Virus record (IMG/VR): IMGVR_UViG_3300036985_009306
Span: 1-64,000 of that record
Strand: one strand, 5' to 3'
DNA length: 64,000 nucleotides
Source: a virus
Within the stretch, counting starts at the first letter, position 1. Each line of letters begins with the position of its first letter. Made by a program: the position numbers and the translations under genes. This document shows positions 17,300-23,716 of this stretch, piece by piece. Below the pieces are notes generated by a model. That model searched no databases and was not told the origin of the DNA. It saw only the letters and a program-made list of their open reading frames with translations.

Positions 17300-17704
17300 A
17301 TGAGACAAAAATCAGAAGCAATAGAATTTTTCTTAAAAGAAATGCAAGCTGAATTATGTGATATGTCACAAGTATCACAACAGAGTCAAGACCCAAAAGA
17401 ACAAAATGAGCCAGTTGGAGTTCCACAATCAATAGCAGAGTCATGTGAACCCTGTAAGGGTTTTTCTTTTTCAGAGTTAAAGAAAAATGCTCGTATCATT
17501 GTCATGTTGACTGCTTCAAATTTGACATCAATGTATAAAAGTCAAGGAAGAAATGTTATTGTTGATGATGCAAAATTTATAGAATTTAGTTTGGGAGGTA
17601 GTGAGTTAATAGGACAATTTAAAATGTCTTATTTAGATGGTGAAAATAGGTTTGAAAGTATGGCTTTTGTTGCATGGAATGGTACAAAATTAAGAATATT
17701 TTGA
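17300..17704 (+). CDS. Hypothetical protein, 134 aa
   Basis: ATG 17300 three bases after the previous stop. The first 50 residues are Gln/Glu/Ser-rich and probably disordered; the rest (ARIIVMLTASNLTSMYKSQ, KFIEFSLGGSELIGQFKMS) looks like a small beta-sandwich ending WNGTKLRIF. Three Cys lie near residues 20-52. No family is recognised. Probably co-transcribed with the repeat protein before it. Confidence 0.6.
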   Translation: MRQKSEAIEFFLKEMQAELCDMSQVSQQSQDPKEQNEPVGVPQSIAESCEPCKGFSFSELKKNARIIVMLTASNLTSMYKSQGRNVIVDDAKFIEFSLGGSELIGQFKMSYLDGENRFESMAFVAWNGTKLRIF

Positions 17705-17705
17705 T

Positions 17706-17823
17706 ATGAGTATGGAAAAATTTAATAAAAGAAATTTTGTCATCTAAAGAAACAATTTTTAGAGTTTTCATTAATAAAGTTTATTTTCCAAGAGAAACTT
17801 GGCCCGAACTTCATGATGAATGA
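17706..17823 (+). pseudogene. Short gene broken by one base in an A run
   Basis: ATG 17706 opens MSMEKFNKRN and stops early, while the +1 frame reads on coherently (LIKEILSSKETIFRVFINK ... WPELHDE) to TGA 17821-17823. Removing one A from the A5 run at 17716-17720 joins them into a 38-residue protein beginning MSMENLIKEIL. Support for real coding: its TGA overlaps the next gene's ATG as ATGA, the arrangement used throughout the window. Function unknown. Confidence 0.45.
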
Positions 17824-18020
17824 GACTCATAAAAATAAAAGCAACTTCAAGAACAGAAGCAGCAAAAAAAGCTTGGGAACTAAAAAGTAAAGATTGGTTG
17901 AAGAAAATGAATCCCAAAGTTACATCGATAAGAAGAATTTCTTTAAATGTTAATGATCCAAATTCTCCTGGTAACATAGCCGCAAGTAGATTACCTCCCA
18001 TAGAAGTTTATAGAGATTAA
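17820..18020 (+). CDS. Hypothetical basic protein, 66 aa
   Basis: ATG 17820 overlaps the upstream TGA. The product is Lys/Arg/Ala-rich (MRLIKIKATSRTEAAKKAW, then SKDWLKKMNPKVTSIRRI) with a Pro/Asn-rich tail (NVNDPNSPGNIAASRLPPI). A small nucleic-acid-binding or scaffolding role is possible but unproven. It is the last gene before a 540-base stretch without a convincing gene. Confidence 0.55.
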   Translation: MRLIKIKATSRTEAAKKAWELKSKDWLKKMNPKVTSIRRISLNVNDPNSPGNIAASRLPPIEVYRD

Positions 18021-18214
18021 TCTAGAGTTAGACGACATAGGCTCGAGTTCATTAAGATACTTACATGTATAGAAACCTAAAGCACTTTAACAAATTCATT
18101 AGACATATACTAGAGTAATTTTTGTTTTACAATTTAAACCGGTGAGCGCGCGTTTCATTGACTTTTAACTTTTCTAAAGTTAATTAGATGTACTAAAAAA
18201 TTGCAAGCATTCCT

Positions 18215-18240
18215 TTGCGCGTAGGCGCTCGAACGCGCAA
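18215..18240. repeat. GC-rich perfect hairpin
   Basis: TTGCGCG (18215-18221) pairs with CGCGCAA (18234-18240) around a 12-base loop. It is not followed by a T run, so it is not a standard terminator; a protein-binding site or RNA processing signal is possible. Confidence 0.5.
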
Positions 18241-18339
18241 GTCTCATGTAATTTTCTGTTTTCATCAAATTTAGTTTCATTTTTTTAACTAGAGTGAAGG
18301 CTCATTAAATTTTTTTTATTCAATTGCTTGCGAAATGAG

Positions 18340-18345
18340 TATAAT
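18340..18345 (+). promoter_or_regulatory. Candidate sigma70-type -10 box
   Basis: A perfect TATAAT at 18340-18345, with TATTCA at the -35 spacing being a poor match. The box lies in front of the hairpin-terminator pair of the small-RNA candidate and not directly in front of a protein gene. Confidence 0.35.
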
Positions 18346-18351
18346 ATGTAG

Positions 18352-18473
18352 GGGTTGTGAAAAAGTATTAGCGCTTAGATTATCATATAAAATATATAGT
18401 TATTTTATATTTCTTTTTACAAGATAACTTAAAATTAAATTTAGAAAGCTCAGGAGAAATCGTGAGCTTTTTT
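18352..18473 (+). ncRNA. Candidate small RNA between promoter and terminator
   Basis: A transcript starting near 18352, just below the TATAAT, would run about 120 bases through an internal hairpin (18385-18410, 10-bp stem, 6-base loop) to the intrinsic terminator at 18445-18473. No Shine-Dalgarno plus open frame lies inside. It does not fold as a tRNA by eye. This is inference from layout alone. Confidence 0.3.
18445..18473 (+). terminator. Intrinsic terminator
   Basis: AAAGCTCA (18445-18452) pairs with TGAGCTTT (18463-18470) around a 10-base loop, followed by further T residues. A classic Rho-independent structure in the middle of the non-coding region. Confidence 0.75.
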
Positions 18474-18561
18474 GTTATATAAGTCAAAAGATGTGAGATA
18501 GCAACAGTTAAAATAAGTTAATTTGACAGGAGATTTTATATATAAAAGAATTAGTGAAAAA

Positions 18562-18615
18562 ATGAATAAAATGTTGATGTATGAGAAAGCATATCAAGAA
18601 CTTGTTCAAAAGTGA
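18562..18615 (+). CDS. Possible 17-residue peptide or damaged gene start
   Basis: ATG 18562 gives MNKMLMYEKAYQELVQK, ending TGA 18613-18615. The frame also reads in phase from AGGAG at 18528-18532 through IYKRISEK, with an ATA at 18538 at ideal spacing and no ATG there. It could be a real small gene with a non-standard or mutated start. Weak support. Confidence 0.25.
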   Translation: MNKMLMYEKAYQELVQK

Positions 18616-18630
18616 TATAAAAAGACAAAA

Positions 18631-19020
18631 ATGTTGAAGTTTGAATTTATTTTTAATAATAAAGTTTTAAAGAAAGTTAGTCAAACACAAAAAGAGGTTG
18701 ACGAAGGGATTGATAATGGAAATAGTTCTAGTGTCAATCTTGATTTTAGACAACAATTTTTAGGGATTCCAAAATCAACTGTAGGAATAGCAAGAATACA
18801 AGTATTTTTACAAACTGATCAAAATTGTAGAGTGACTATTGAGCAAGGAGATACATGTACACCTCCTTGGCAGCATATACAATCTTCAGAAGTAAAATGT
18901 ACATTTAACATTGTTCAACAAGTAATTGCATCTTATTACAGAGTTACAGTTACTAATTTATCTATTAGACAGACAACATATTTTGAATTGCGAACATTTC
19001 TTTGTCCTGTTTATTGGTAA
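18631..19020 (+). CDS. Hypothetical beta-rich protein, 129 aa
   Basis: ATG 18631. After a charged N-terminus (MLKFEFIFNNKVLKKVSQ), residues 45-129 alternate hydrophobic and polar residues (IARIQVFLQTDQNCRVTIE, YYRVTVTNLSIRQTTYFEL) as in a beta-sandwich, similar to carbohydrate-binding or Ig-like virion modules. Ends FLCPVYW. No family is named. No strong Shine-Dalgarno is visible. Probably a small virion protein. Confidence 0.6.
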   Translation: MLKFEFIFNNKVLKKVSQTQKEVDEGIDNGNSSSVNLDFRQQFLGIPKSTVGIARIQVFLQTDQNCRVTIEQGDTCTPPWQHIQSSEVKCTFNIVQQVIASYYRVTVTNLSIRQTTYFELRTFLCPVYW

Positions 19021-19061
19021 AAACCAATAATGCTAATAAAAAAGAATAAAGAGAGGTAAGT

Positions 19062-19259
19062 ATGCGTGTAATTAAAATTTCTACTTGTTGTGATTGTCCG
19101 TTTTTTAAATATTCTGGTTATACGAGTATTTGTGGTCATAGAAAAATATTTGATATGGAGGTGCGTATGTCTGAAATACACAAAGATTGCCCTCTCGATA
19201 CTCCAGAAACTGCAGGATTTGTGGAAACGAGTGCACAGAACTCAACAACTAAAAGCTGA
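19062..19259 (+). CDS. Small Cys-rich zinc-binding-like protein, 65 aa
   Basis: ATG 19062 with GAGAGG upstream. The first 25 residues contain CCDCPF and SICGHRKI, a Cys cluster (CxC...C-x-H) likely to bind zinc, and the middle has HKDCPLDTPETAG. Such small proteins with CxxC-type clusters recur in this window. The role is unknown; a nucleic-acid or protein adaptor is possible. Confidence 0.6.
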   Translation: MRVIKISTCCDCPFFKYSGYTSICGHRKIFDMEVRMSEIHKDCPLDTPETAGFVETSAQNSTTKS

Positions 19260-19296
19260 AATTCTCGCAATTCTCAATATTTGCCTGAACCATTTT

Positions 19297-19839
19297 ATGA
19301 AAAAATACAACAAATTTAATTTTATAGCAGGAGACAAACAAACAACATCTGTTGAGAACAGATCTGATTGTGGATTTTGTAGAGGTTTTAAAAGAAGTTT
19401 TAAGTTTATATTTGCTTCTGGGACATTTCCGTTTCAAAATTTAGTTCAAGATAGACAGGAAAACGCAGGTAATTATACAGAAGGATTACAAAGAGCATCA
19501 AGTACAGGTGGTAGAATAGTTAAGTCAGAAATCAATGAAAGTGTGATTAGACAACTTAAGGATATGATATCTATAGTAAAAAAGACTGAAGAATTATTAT
19601 ATTTGAAGATGAACAAATCTACAAATAATAAGTTCAGGATATATTATTGCTATGAAGCAAGTTATCCTCCGAGACAGTTGACAAAGGAAGATAAAGAAGC
19701 AGGAAAAATTATAGGTAGTATAATGGGCATCAAAATTGTTCAAGATGAATCTATGGAGAATGATTTTGTATTACCTGTAGTAAGATCTACTACTGTAAAA
19801 TCTAAATTTGCAAAAGTTTTTTCAAATTCTGTTATTTAA
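19297..19839 (+). CDS. Hypothetical protein, 180 aa
   Basis: The frame is open from a GTG at 19090, but that part overlaps the well-supported Cys-rich gene, so the first later ATG (19297) is taken, although it lacks a Shine-Dalgarno. An intermediate non-ATG start is possible, since codons from about 19255 also look coding (AEILAILNICLNHF). The product has CGFCRGFKRSFKFIFASG, a helical middle and a conserved-looking YCYEASYPPRQLTKEDKEAG segment. No family is recognised. Confidence 0.45.
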   Translation: MKKYNKFNFIAGDKQTTSVENRSDCGFCRGFKRSFKFIFASGTFPFQNLVQDRQENAGNYTEGLQRASSTGGRIVKSEINESVIRQLKDMISIVKKTEELLYLKMNKSTNNKFRIYYCYEASYPPRQLTKEDKEAGKIIGSIMGIKIVQDESMENDFVLPVVRSTTVKSKFAKVFSNSVI

Positions 19840-19915
19840 TAGAACCATTAAAAATGACAAAAATTGAAAGACATAAAGATTAGTTTAACAATTCACTACT
19901 ATTAAAGGAGAAAAA

Positions 19916-20185
19916 GTGCTTTACAAAAAAATTGTTATCGAGACAAATGGAACGTCTATGGGCACTAAAGTTTCTATTGATGGGAAACAAGTTGGTTTTG
20001 TTCAACATATAGACTTTTCTGCAGATGTTAATGAAATTTTTGCTCATATAAATGTTCATGTAACAAGGATGGTTAATGGACATATGAAAACGAAAAAAAT
20101 AAAAGTAAGAGATCCTAAGACTCAGAAATTTGTGGAAAAAGAAGAAGTTGAATTTGAACCCTTAATGTTAGAGAGACAACAGTAA
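19916..20185 (+). CDS. Hypothetical protein, 89 aa, GTG start
   Basis: GTG 19916 is set by AAAGGAG directly upstream. The product opens with beta strands (LYKKIVIETNGTSMGTKVSI, DGKQVGFVQHIDFSADVNE), then HVTRMVNGHMKTKKIKVRD and an acidic tail. The pattern resembles small phage proteins with a substituted Ig-like or SH3-like fold. Its stop codon abuts the next ATG (TAAATG). Function unknown. Confidence 0.65.
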   Translation: MLYKKIVIETNGTSMGTKVSIDGKQVGFVQHIDFSADVNEIFAHINVHVTRMVNGHMKTKKIKVRDPKTQKFVEKEEVEFEPLMLERQQ

Positions 20186-20365
20186 ATGGCACTTCCAATA
20201 AAAGAAACTCCTATTCTTAAGGGAAAAGATGCTAAAAAGTTTATCAGGAGTATGATAAGCAATGAATCTTATAAAACTAATTTTGGATATTCTAAACAGG
20301 CTTATGAACGAGCAAGACGAATCTACGAAGAAATCAGAAGGAAACATCCAGACTGGGTCACCTGA
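20186..20365 (+). CDS. Small conserved phage/mobile-element protein, 59 aa
   Basis: ATG 20186 follows the previous TAA directly and ends TGA 20363-20365. The opening MALPIKETPILKGKDAKKF, then the basic helix YERARRIYEEIRRK, is the pattern of a small conserved hypothetical protein seen in many phages and mobile elements (ALPIxETPxLxGKDAxxF). No function is established for these; the basic C-terminal helix may bind nucleic acid. Recognition is by memory of the pattern. Confidence 0.7.
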   Translation: MALPIKETPILKGKDAKKFIRSMISNESYKTNFGYSKQAYERARRIYEEIRRKHPDWVT

Positions 20366-20384
20366 TTTGAAAAAGGAGACTGAT

Positions 20385-20927
20385 ATGCCGCCTGAAATTT
20401 ATACTAGAGATTACCAATTAAATTCAGTTTTTACTTTAGGTAAATTGTGTATAACAGAACATAGAGATTTTATTGACATCAATTTTGAAGAGTCTAAAAA
20501 GTATTTAGATAATCTTAAACGTGTATGTAATGAACTTTTAGTACCTATAAGTGTATTGTTAGGTGAAGTTCCATATATTACTTCTGGATTTCGTTGTGAT
20601 GCTTTAAATAAGTCTGTAGGTGGAACTATTACATCTCAGCATTCTTATGGAGAAGCAGTAGATACTGTTTATGTAAAGCATAATTTAAAAGAAGTGTTTA
20701 ACAAGATTGCATTTGAGTCAAGCATACAATATTCTCAGATAATATTTGAATTTGGGACATGGATACATATTGCTGTTATTGATGAGGTTTTGTATCCTGG
20801 TAAGAAGTTGCAGAAGTTGATAGCAAGTAGACAAAATAGCAAAGTTGTTTATACGCCCGTATTTAATTGTCAAGAATTTTCAAGAAATAGAGAGACCTAC
20901 AGAGAAAATAGTAAAGGAAGAAGATGA
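20385..20927 (+). CDS. Peptidase M15-family zinc peptidase (endolysin-type)
   Basis: ATG 20385 is chosen over an in-frame upstream start because AAAAGGAG precedes it and the upstream part overlaps the 59-aa gene. The 180-residue product has the M15_3 layout: ITSGFRCDALNKSVGG, then SQHSYGEAVD (zinc ligands His 85 and Asp near 92), then FGTWIHIAV with the third ligand His near 126. M15 enzymes cut peptidoglycan cross-links. The ending VVYTPVF fits the family's usual C-terminus; the remaining 20 residues (from CQEF) look out of frame. It could serve lysis or entry; no holin is visible nearby. Confidence 0.8.
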   Translation: MPPEIYTRDYQLNSVFTLGKLCITEHRDFIDINFEESKKYLDNLKRVCNELLVPISVLLGEVPYITSGFRCDALNKSVGGTITSQHSYGEAVDTVYVKHNLKEVFNKIAFESSIQYSQIIFEFGTWIHIAVIDEVLYPGKKLQKLIASRQNSKVVYTPVFNCQEFSRNRETYRENSKGRR

Positions 20928-21324
20928 AGCTCAATTTAGCAAACAAAGAGAATTGGTAAAAGCAATTTGTTTAGCTAAAGATGAGTTGAGAATGTGTTTG
21001 AAAGCTGAATCAGATTTTTATTGTATGAGTACTGAATATGAAACCAAGTTTGGTAGAGTCGATTTAGTTGCACAAGATAAAGAAACAATATACCCTATAG
21101 AAGTGAAAAAGAGTGTTGCAGATCATTCTGTTATAGGGCTGATTGATAAATACATAATACATTTCAAATTGGGTCTTATAAACAGAATGTATAGATATGT
21201 AGTGGGAGTAGTTATAGCAAATGGTTTTGATGAATATTCTTTGCAAGAACTTCATAGATTTGGAGCTGTTGCAATAAAATATAAATTTAAGGGTGACAAT
21301 AATATAGAATTGACAAGAGTATGA
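20845..21324 (+). CDS. PD-(D/E)XK-like nuclease
   Basis: The only upstream start is TTG 20845, inside the peptidase gene and without a Shine-Dalgarno. Coding composition begins around base 20880 (QEIERPTEKIVKEEDEAQF). The core FGRVDLVAQDKETIYPIEVKK has the Asp (about 73) and Glu-x-Lys (about 86-88) of a PD-(D/E)XK fold, as in NucS-, Holliday-junction-resolvase-like and restriction-type nucleases. Loss of one T from the run at 20877-20880 would fuse it in frame to the M15 peptidase, so a bifunctional protein or a sequence error is possible. It overlaps the next ATG as ATGA. Confidence 0.55.
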   Translation: MFIRPYLIVKNFQEIERPTEKIVKEEDEAQFSKQRELVKAICLAKDELRMCLKAESDFYCMSTEYETKFGRVDLVAQDKETIYPIEVKKSVADHSVIGLIDKYIIHFKLGLINRMYRYVVGVVIANGFDEYSLQELHRFGAVAIKYKFKGDNNIELTRV

Positions 21325-21776
21325 AATTTAAACGAGCATTATGTTTGACCTATGATGATAATGTAATATTTTTACCGAAAATAAGATTTTTAAAAAATGG
21401 GTTGGATGTATTATTTCGTGAAGATGTTCATGATATATTTAATGAAAATGAAGTTGAAAAAATAATTTTTTCAAGTCCTTTAAGAAATGGAGATAAAATT
21501 TATATGCAACTTAAATTCAAATTCATACTAGATGGTAATGTTCCTGTTATTACTGAAGAAGAAAACAAAAGAAAACATGAAGAAAAATTAAAGGAGTTAA
21601 AGTATAAAATTAGTAAAATGTCCAATGATGAGTGGATTTCGTTTTTGCATCAAGAATGTTTAAAAAGAGATGTGAGAATTTTTTTTCAAGATCGAAGTGA
21701 AAGCGGATGGAGTGGTGTAAGTGGATATCGAGGTGCAAGTGGGTTTAGAGGTGTAAGTGATCCTCAAGAACCATGA
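21321..21776 (+). CDS. Hypothetical protein with C-terminal collagen-like triplets
   Basis: 151 residues, ATG 21321 overlapping the upstream TGA. The first 130 residues are alpha/beta with a Lys/Glu-rich helix (EEENKRKHEEKLKELKYKI). Residues about 129-146 are SESGWSGVSGYRGASGFRG, again Ser-Gly-X triplets as in the fibre, here with Arg. The body is not recognised. The short collagen-like tail may drive trimerisation or bind the fibre. Confidence 0.6.
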   Translation: MKFKRALCLTYDDNVIFLPKIRFLKNGLDVLFREDVHDIFNENEVEKIIFSSPLRNGDKIYMQLKFKFILDGNVPVITEEENKRKHEEKLKELKYKISKMSNDEWISFLHQECLKRDVRIFFQDRSESGWSGVSGYRGASGFRGVSDPQEP

Positions 21777-21966
21777 GACATTATCTGAGAATATAGCAAT
21801 GATGATGCAACAAATTAAGTCACCAAAACCATCAAATGTGGTTGTCATTTTTGGTGAGTTTGGAGATTATGAAATAAAATATGAAAATGGTTTTATAAAA
21901 GTGTATTTTGTTGGGAAAGAGATATTTGACTCAAAACCAATAATTGAAGACTTAATAAAAGAATAA
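21757..21966 (+). CDS. Hypothetical protein, 69 aa
   Basis: GTG 21757 lies inside the previous gene with GAGGTG about 5 bases upstream, which is why it is favoured over ATG 21799. The C-terminal half is a compact beta pattern (VVVIFGEFGDYEIKYENGF, IKVYFVGKEIFDSKPII). No family is recognised. The start is uncertain; a one-base frame error joining it to the preceding gene is also possible. Confidence 0.45.
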   Translation: MILKNHETLSENIAMMMQQIKSPKPSNVVVIFGEFGDYEIKYENGFIKVYFVGKEIFDSKPIIEDLIKE

Positions 21967-22005
21967 AATTTAATTCATTTTTTATATAATTAAGAAGGAT
22001 TTAAT

Positions 22006-22425
22006 ATGATTAGAATGAGATGCAAAAACGCAAATTGGCTTGAAGAGGGTAAAGATCCCGAGTTGTCCACAGGGCATTTTTATAGTTGTCAAGATGAAAT
22101 TATTGTTGATGGACATGAGTCTGATGGACCATATGTGTCACTTATAGGTAATTCTGGACATGTTATACAACGTCCAAAACGTGTTTTTGAAGTTGCAACT
22201 GATAAAGAGATAGGACTTTATAATAAGTTCAAAGTTGAAAGAACTGATGGAGGAAGTGATCCAGGAAACAAGCATGAGAATTGTAAGTATTTTGTTTTAG
22301 ATTTAACACATGATAAACATATAACTCCTGCTTTAGCAGCATATGCTGAAAGTTGTAAGGAAGAGTTTCCTGTTCTTTCTAAAGATTTGAAAAAGATTGT
22401 TGAAGATAATGAAAAAAGAAAATGA
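22006..22425 (+). CDS. Conserved-type phage hypothetical protein, 139 aa
   Basis: ATG 22006 with AAGGA upstream. The N-terminal half is a small beta domain with a Cys (FYSCQDEIIVDGHESDGPYV, VIQRPKRVFEVATDKE). The C-terminal half (KFKVERTDGGSDPGNKHEN, CKYFVLDLTHDKHITPALA, AYAESCKEEFPVLSKDL) matches a pattern seen in many small phage proteins (DG-S-x-PGxKH, CxYFVLDxxHD, AYAxSCxxEFPxLxxDL). No function is established. The conserved His/Asp/Cys residues hint at metal binding. Confidence 0.65.
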   Translation: MIRMRCKNANWLEEGKDPELSTGHFYSCQDEIIVDGHESDGPYVSLIGNSGHVIQRPKRVFEVATDKEIGLYNKFKVERTDGGSDPGNKHENCKYFVLDLTHDKHITPALAAYAESCKEEFPVLSKDLKKIVEDNEKRK

Positions 22426-22633
22426 GAGTCTACGAAGTTTTGATTGGTTTGAAAAACTTAAAAAAGCTGATGTTGTTTGTTCACAGTGTAATGACTCTTT
22501 AAATTATTCTAAGACTGGAAGTTGGAGATTTACTGGTGAACATTGGGAACACAAATGTGAAAACTTAAAATCTTCTCAATCTGGCCATTTTATTGGTGTT
22601 CCAAGAAAACAACTTCAAAAAGACAAATCTTAG
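22409..22633 (+). CDS. Zinc-knuckle-like protein, about 74 aa
   Basis: The frame overlaps the end of the previous gene. ATG 22409 is taken over TTG 22397; neither has a good Shine-Dalgarno. The product has VVCSQCNDSLNYSKTGSW then EHWEHKCENLK, a CxxC...H-x-C set consistent with one zinc site, and a Lys-rich tail. Function unknown. Confidence 0.5.
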   Translation: MKKENESLRSFDWFEKLKKADVVCSQCNDSLNYSKTGSWRFTGEHWEHKCENLKSSQSGHFIGVPRKQLQKDKS

Positions 22634-22682
22634 TAACTCATTACCAATTTTTTTCTATTGTTTTTATTGCTTCATGAATTCC

Positions 22683-22919
22683 ATGAAATTGTCAAAATTG
22701 GTGCAAGACATTGCAGACGAAATCGAGATGCATTGGGAAGGTCCGACTGAATTCAAAGGAGAAGTACCCGAGTGGGATGGGCCTTCTGGTATGTCTTGGT
22801 GTCAAGATAAGAAGAAATATGTTCATCCTGAAAAATGTGATTGTCCTGAGTGTCAAGCTATAACACAGGTAGATATTAAACCAGAAAGATATTTGCATCC
22901 GACTGATATTTCTTGGTAG
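22683..22919 (+). CDS. Tandem Cys-rich family, copy 1
   Basis: The frame is open upstream, but ATG 22683 gives the N-terminus (MKLSKLVQDIADEIE) that aligns with copies 2 and 3, so it is preferred over ATG 22674. The 78-residue product continues with HWEGPTEF, GPSGMSWCQDKKKYVHPEK and CDCPECQAI, then a short RYLHP tail. This copy has an 11-residue insertion before the W-C core. Two Cys pairs suggest a zinc site. The family is not recognised. Confidence 0.6.
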   Translation: MKLSKLVQDIADEIEMHWEGPTEFKGEVPEWDGPSGMSWCQDKKKYVHPEKCDCPECQAITQVDIKPERYLHPTDISW

Positions 22920-22927
22920 AGGTTTAA

Positions 22928-23143
22928 ATGAAAAATATAAAAAAGATAGCAGATGAAATTGAAGATAAAAATAAAGAGAAAGATTGGTTTGGGCCAACTG
23001 GAGAATGCTGGTGTGAAAAGTTAAAGAAGATGATTGATCCTTCGACATGTCCCAAAGGATGCCCTGAATGTGAACCAATAAGATCACAAGAAACAAAACA
23101 GTTTAGATATCTACACTTGCATGATGATTTTAAGTCCTATTAA
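22928..23143 (+). CDS. Tandem Cys-rich family, copy 2
   Basis: 71 residues from ATG 22928, with AGAGG (22918-22922) ahead. Shares with its neighbours a helical N-terminus (MKNIKKIADEIEDK), W-F-GPTGECWCEKLKKMID, then TCPKGCPECEP and a final FRYLHLHDDF. Four to five Cys could bind a zinc ion. It lies 8 bases after copy 1 and 2 bases before copy 3. Function unknown. Confidence 0.65.
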   Translation: MKNIKKIADEIEDKNKEKDWFGPTGECWCEKLKKMIDPSTCPKGCPECEPIRSQETKQFRYLHLHDDFKSY

Positions 23144-23145
23144 AT

Positions 23146-23346
23146 ATGAAAATTTCAAAAGTTGTAGATGAAATACTTGATTCTTGGTTTGGTCCAAATG
23201 GTGAAGTATGGTGTAAAGAAGAAAATAAATTTGTAGATCCAGACACACACACAAAAAATTGTCCAGAATGTAAAGCATTAGGACCGCATGAAGACAGACC
23301 TTTCAGATATGTTCCACAAGATGATTATAAGGAGATTAATCCATGA
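23146..23346 (+). CDS. Tandem Cys-rich family, copy 3
   Basis: 66 residues from ATG 23146. MKISKVVDEILDSWFGPNGE leads to VWCKEENKFVDPDTHTKNC, PECKALGPHEDRPFRYVPQ and an acidic end. It keeps W-GP-x-GE-x-WC and CPEC but has lost one Cys present in copy 2. It overlaps the next ATG by 4 bases. The three copies arose by tandem duplication. Confidence 0.65.
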   Translation: MKISKVVDEILDSWFGPNGEVWCKEENKFVDPDTHTKNCPECKALGPHEDRPFRYVPQDDYKEINP

Positions 23347-23693
23347 GATTTTTTCAACTTGGTGAAACTGCAGATTCTAAATTCATTTTTTTGGATTCTA
23401 CGCAACAGCCAGTAGATGTGACAAGTCCTCAATACACTATTGTGTATTATGATGGTGCAACAGAAGTACCTGTTGTTGCATTGTCCACTTTAACTCATGT
23501 GACAGGAAAAACAGGAGAATACGTTTGTTCTTGGACAATTCCTACTACAATTCCTATAAATGAGACATATTTTGTGATTGCAACTGGTGTACGTCCTGAT
23601 CATACTAATGCCAAACAAGAAGATTTCTATAGAGTTCTTTCTAAAGATTTCTTTGGAGGCATAGGAATGACAGTCAAATTCACTAAGTCATAG
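23343..23693 (+). CDS. Ig-like/beta-sandwich virion protein, 116 aa
   Basis: ATG 23343 overlaps the previous stop. The product is an all-beta domain: MRFFQLGETADSKFIFLD, PQYTIVYYDGATEVPVVAL, GKTGEYVCSWTIPTTIPIN and YFVIATGVRPDHTN. The G-x-Y-x-x-x-W-x-I-P step also occurs in the proteins at 23924 and 26105, so these three share a beta-sandwich type. The small size and setting suggest a head/neck or decoration protein. It is followed by a strong terminator. Confidence 0.6.
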   Translation: MRFFQLGETADSKFIFLDSTQQPVDVTSPQYTIVYYDGATEVPVVALSTLTHVTGKTGEYVCSWTIPTTIPINETYFVIATGVRPDHTNAKQEDFYRVLSKDFFGGIGMTVKFTKS

Positions 23694-23716
23694 TACGAAT
23701 TTATTATAATTTTTAT

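Larger units (their letters stand above)
18021..18561. other. 541-base non-coding region with hairpins and a promoter-terminator pair
   Basis: No reading frame of convincing composition is present. It holds a CTAGAG...CTCGAG element at 18022-18054, a second near 18290, a GC-rich hairpin, a candidate promoter with a terminator about 100 bases downstream, and an A+T-rich hairpin; these are listed separately. The GC-rich patches (around 18140-18150 and 18215-18240) stand out against the A+T-rich surroundings. Confidence 0.6.

Noticed and set aside
18352-18473. tRNA or tmRNA in the gene-free region
   Set aside because: No cloverleaf, T-loop GTTCRA or CCA end can be drawn; the only strong structures are two simple hairpins.
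18523-18546. TTGACA as a -35 box in front of the 18562 peptide
   Set aside because: The only -10-like sequence (TATAAA at 18541) leaves a 12-base spacer, too short for a sigma70 promoter.
19090-19296. N-terminal extension of the 19297 protein from GTG 19090
   Set aside because: It overlaps the well-supported Cys-rich gene at 19062-19259 in another frame and lacks a ribosome-binding site.
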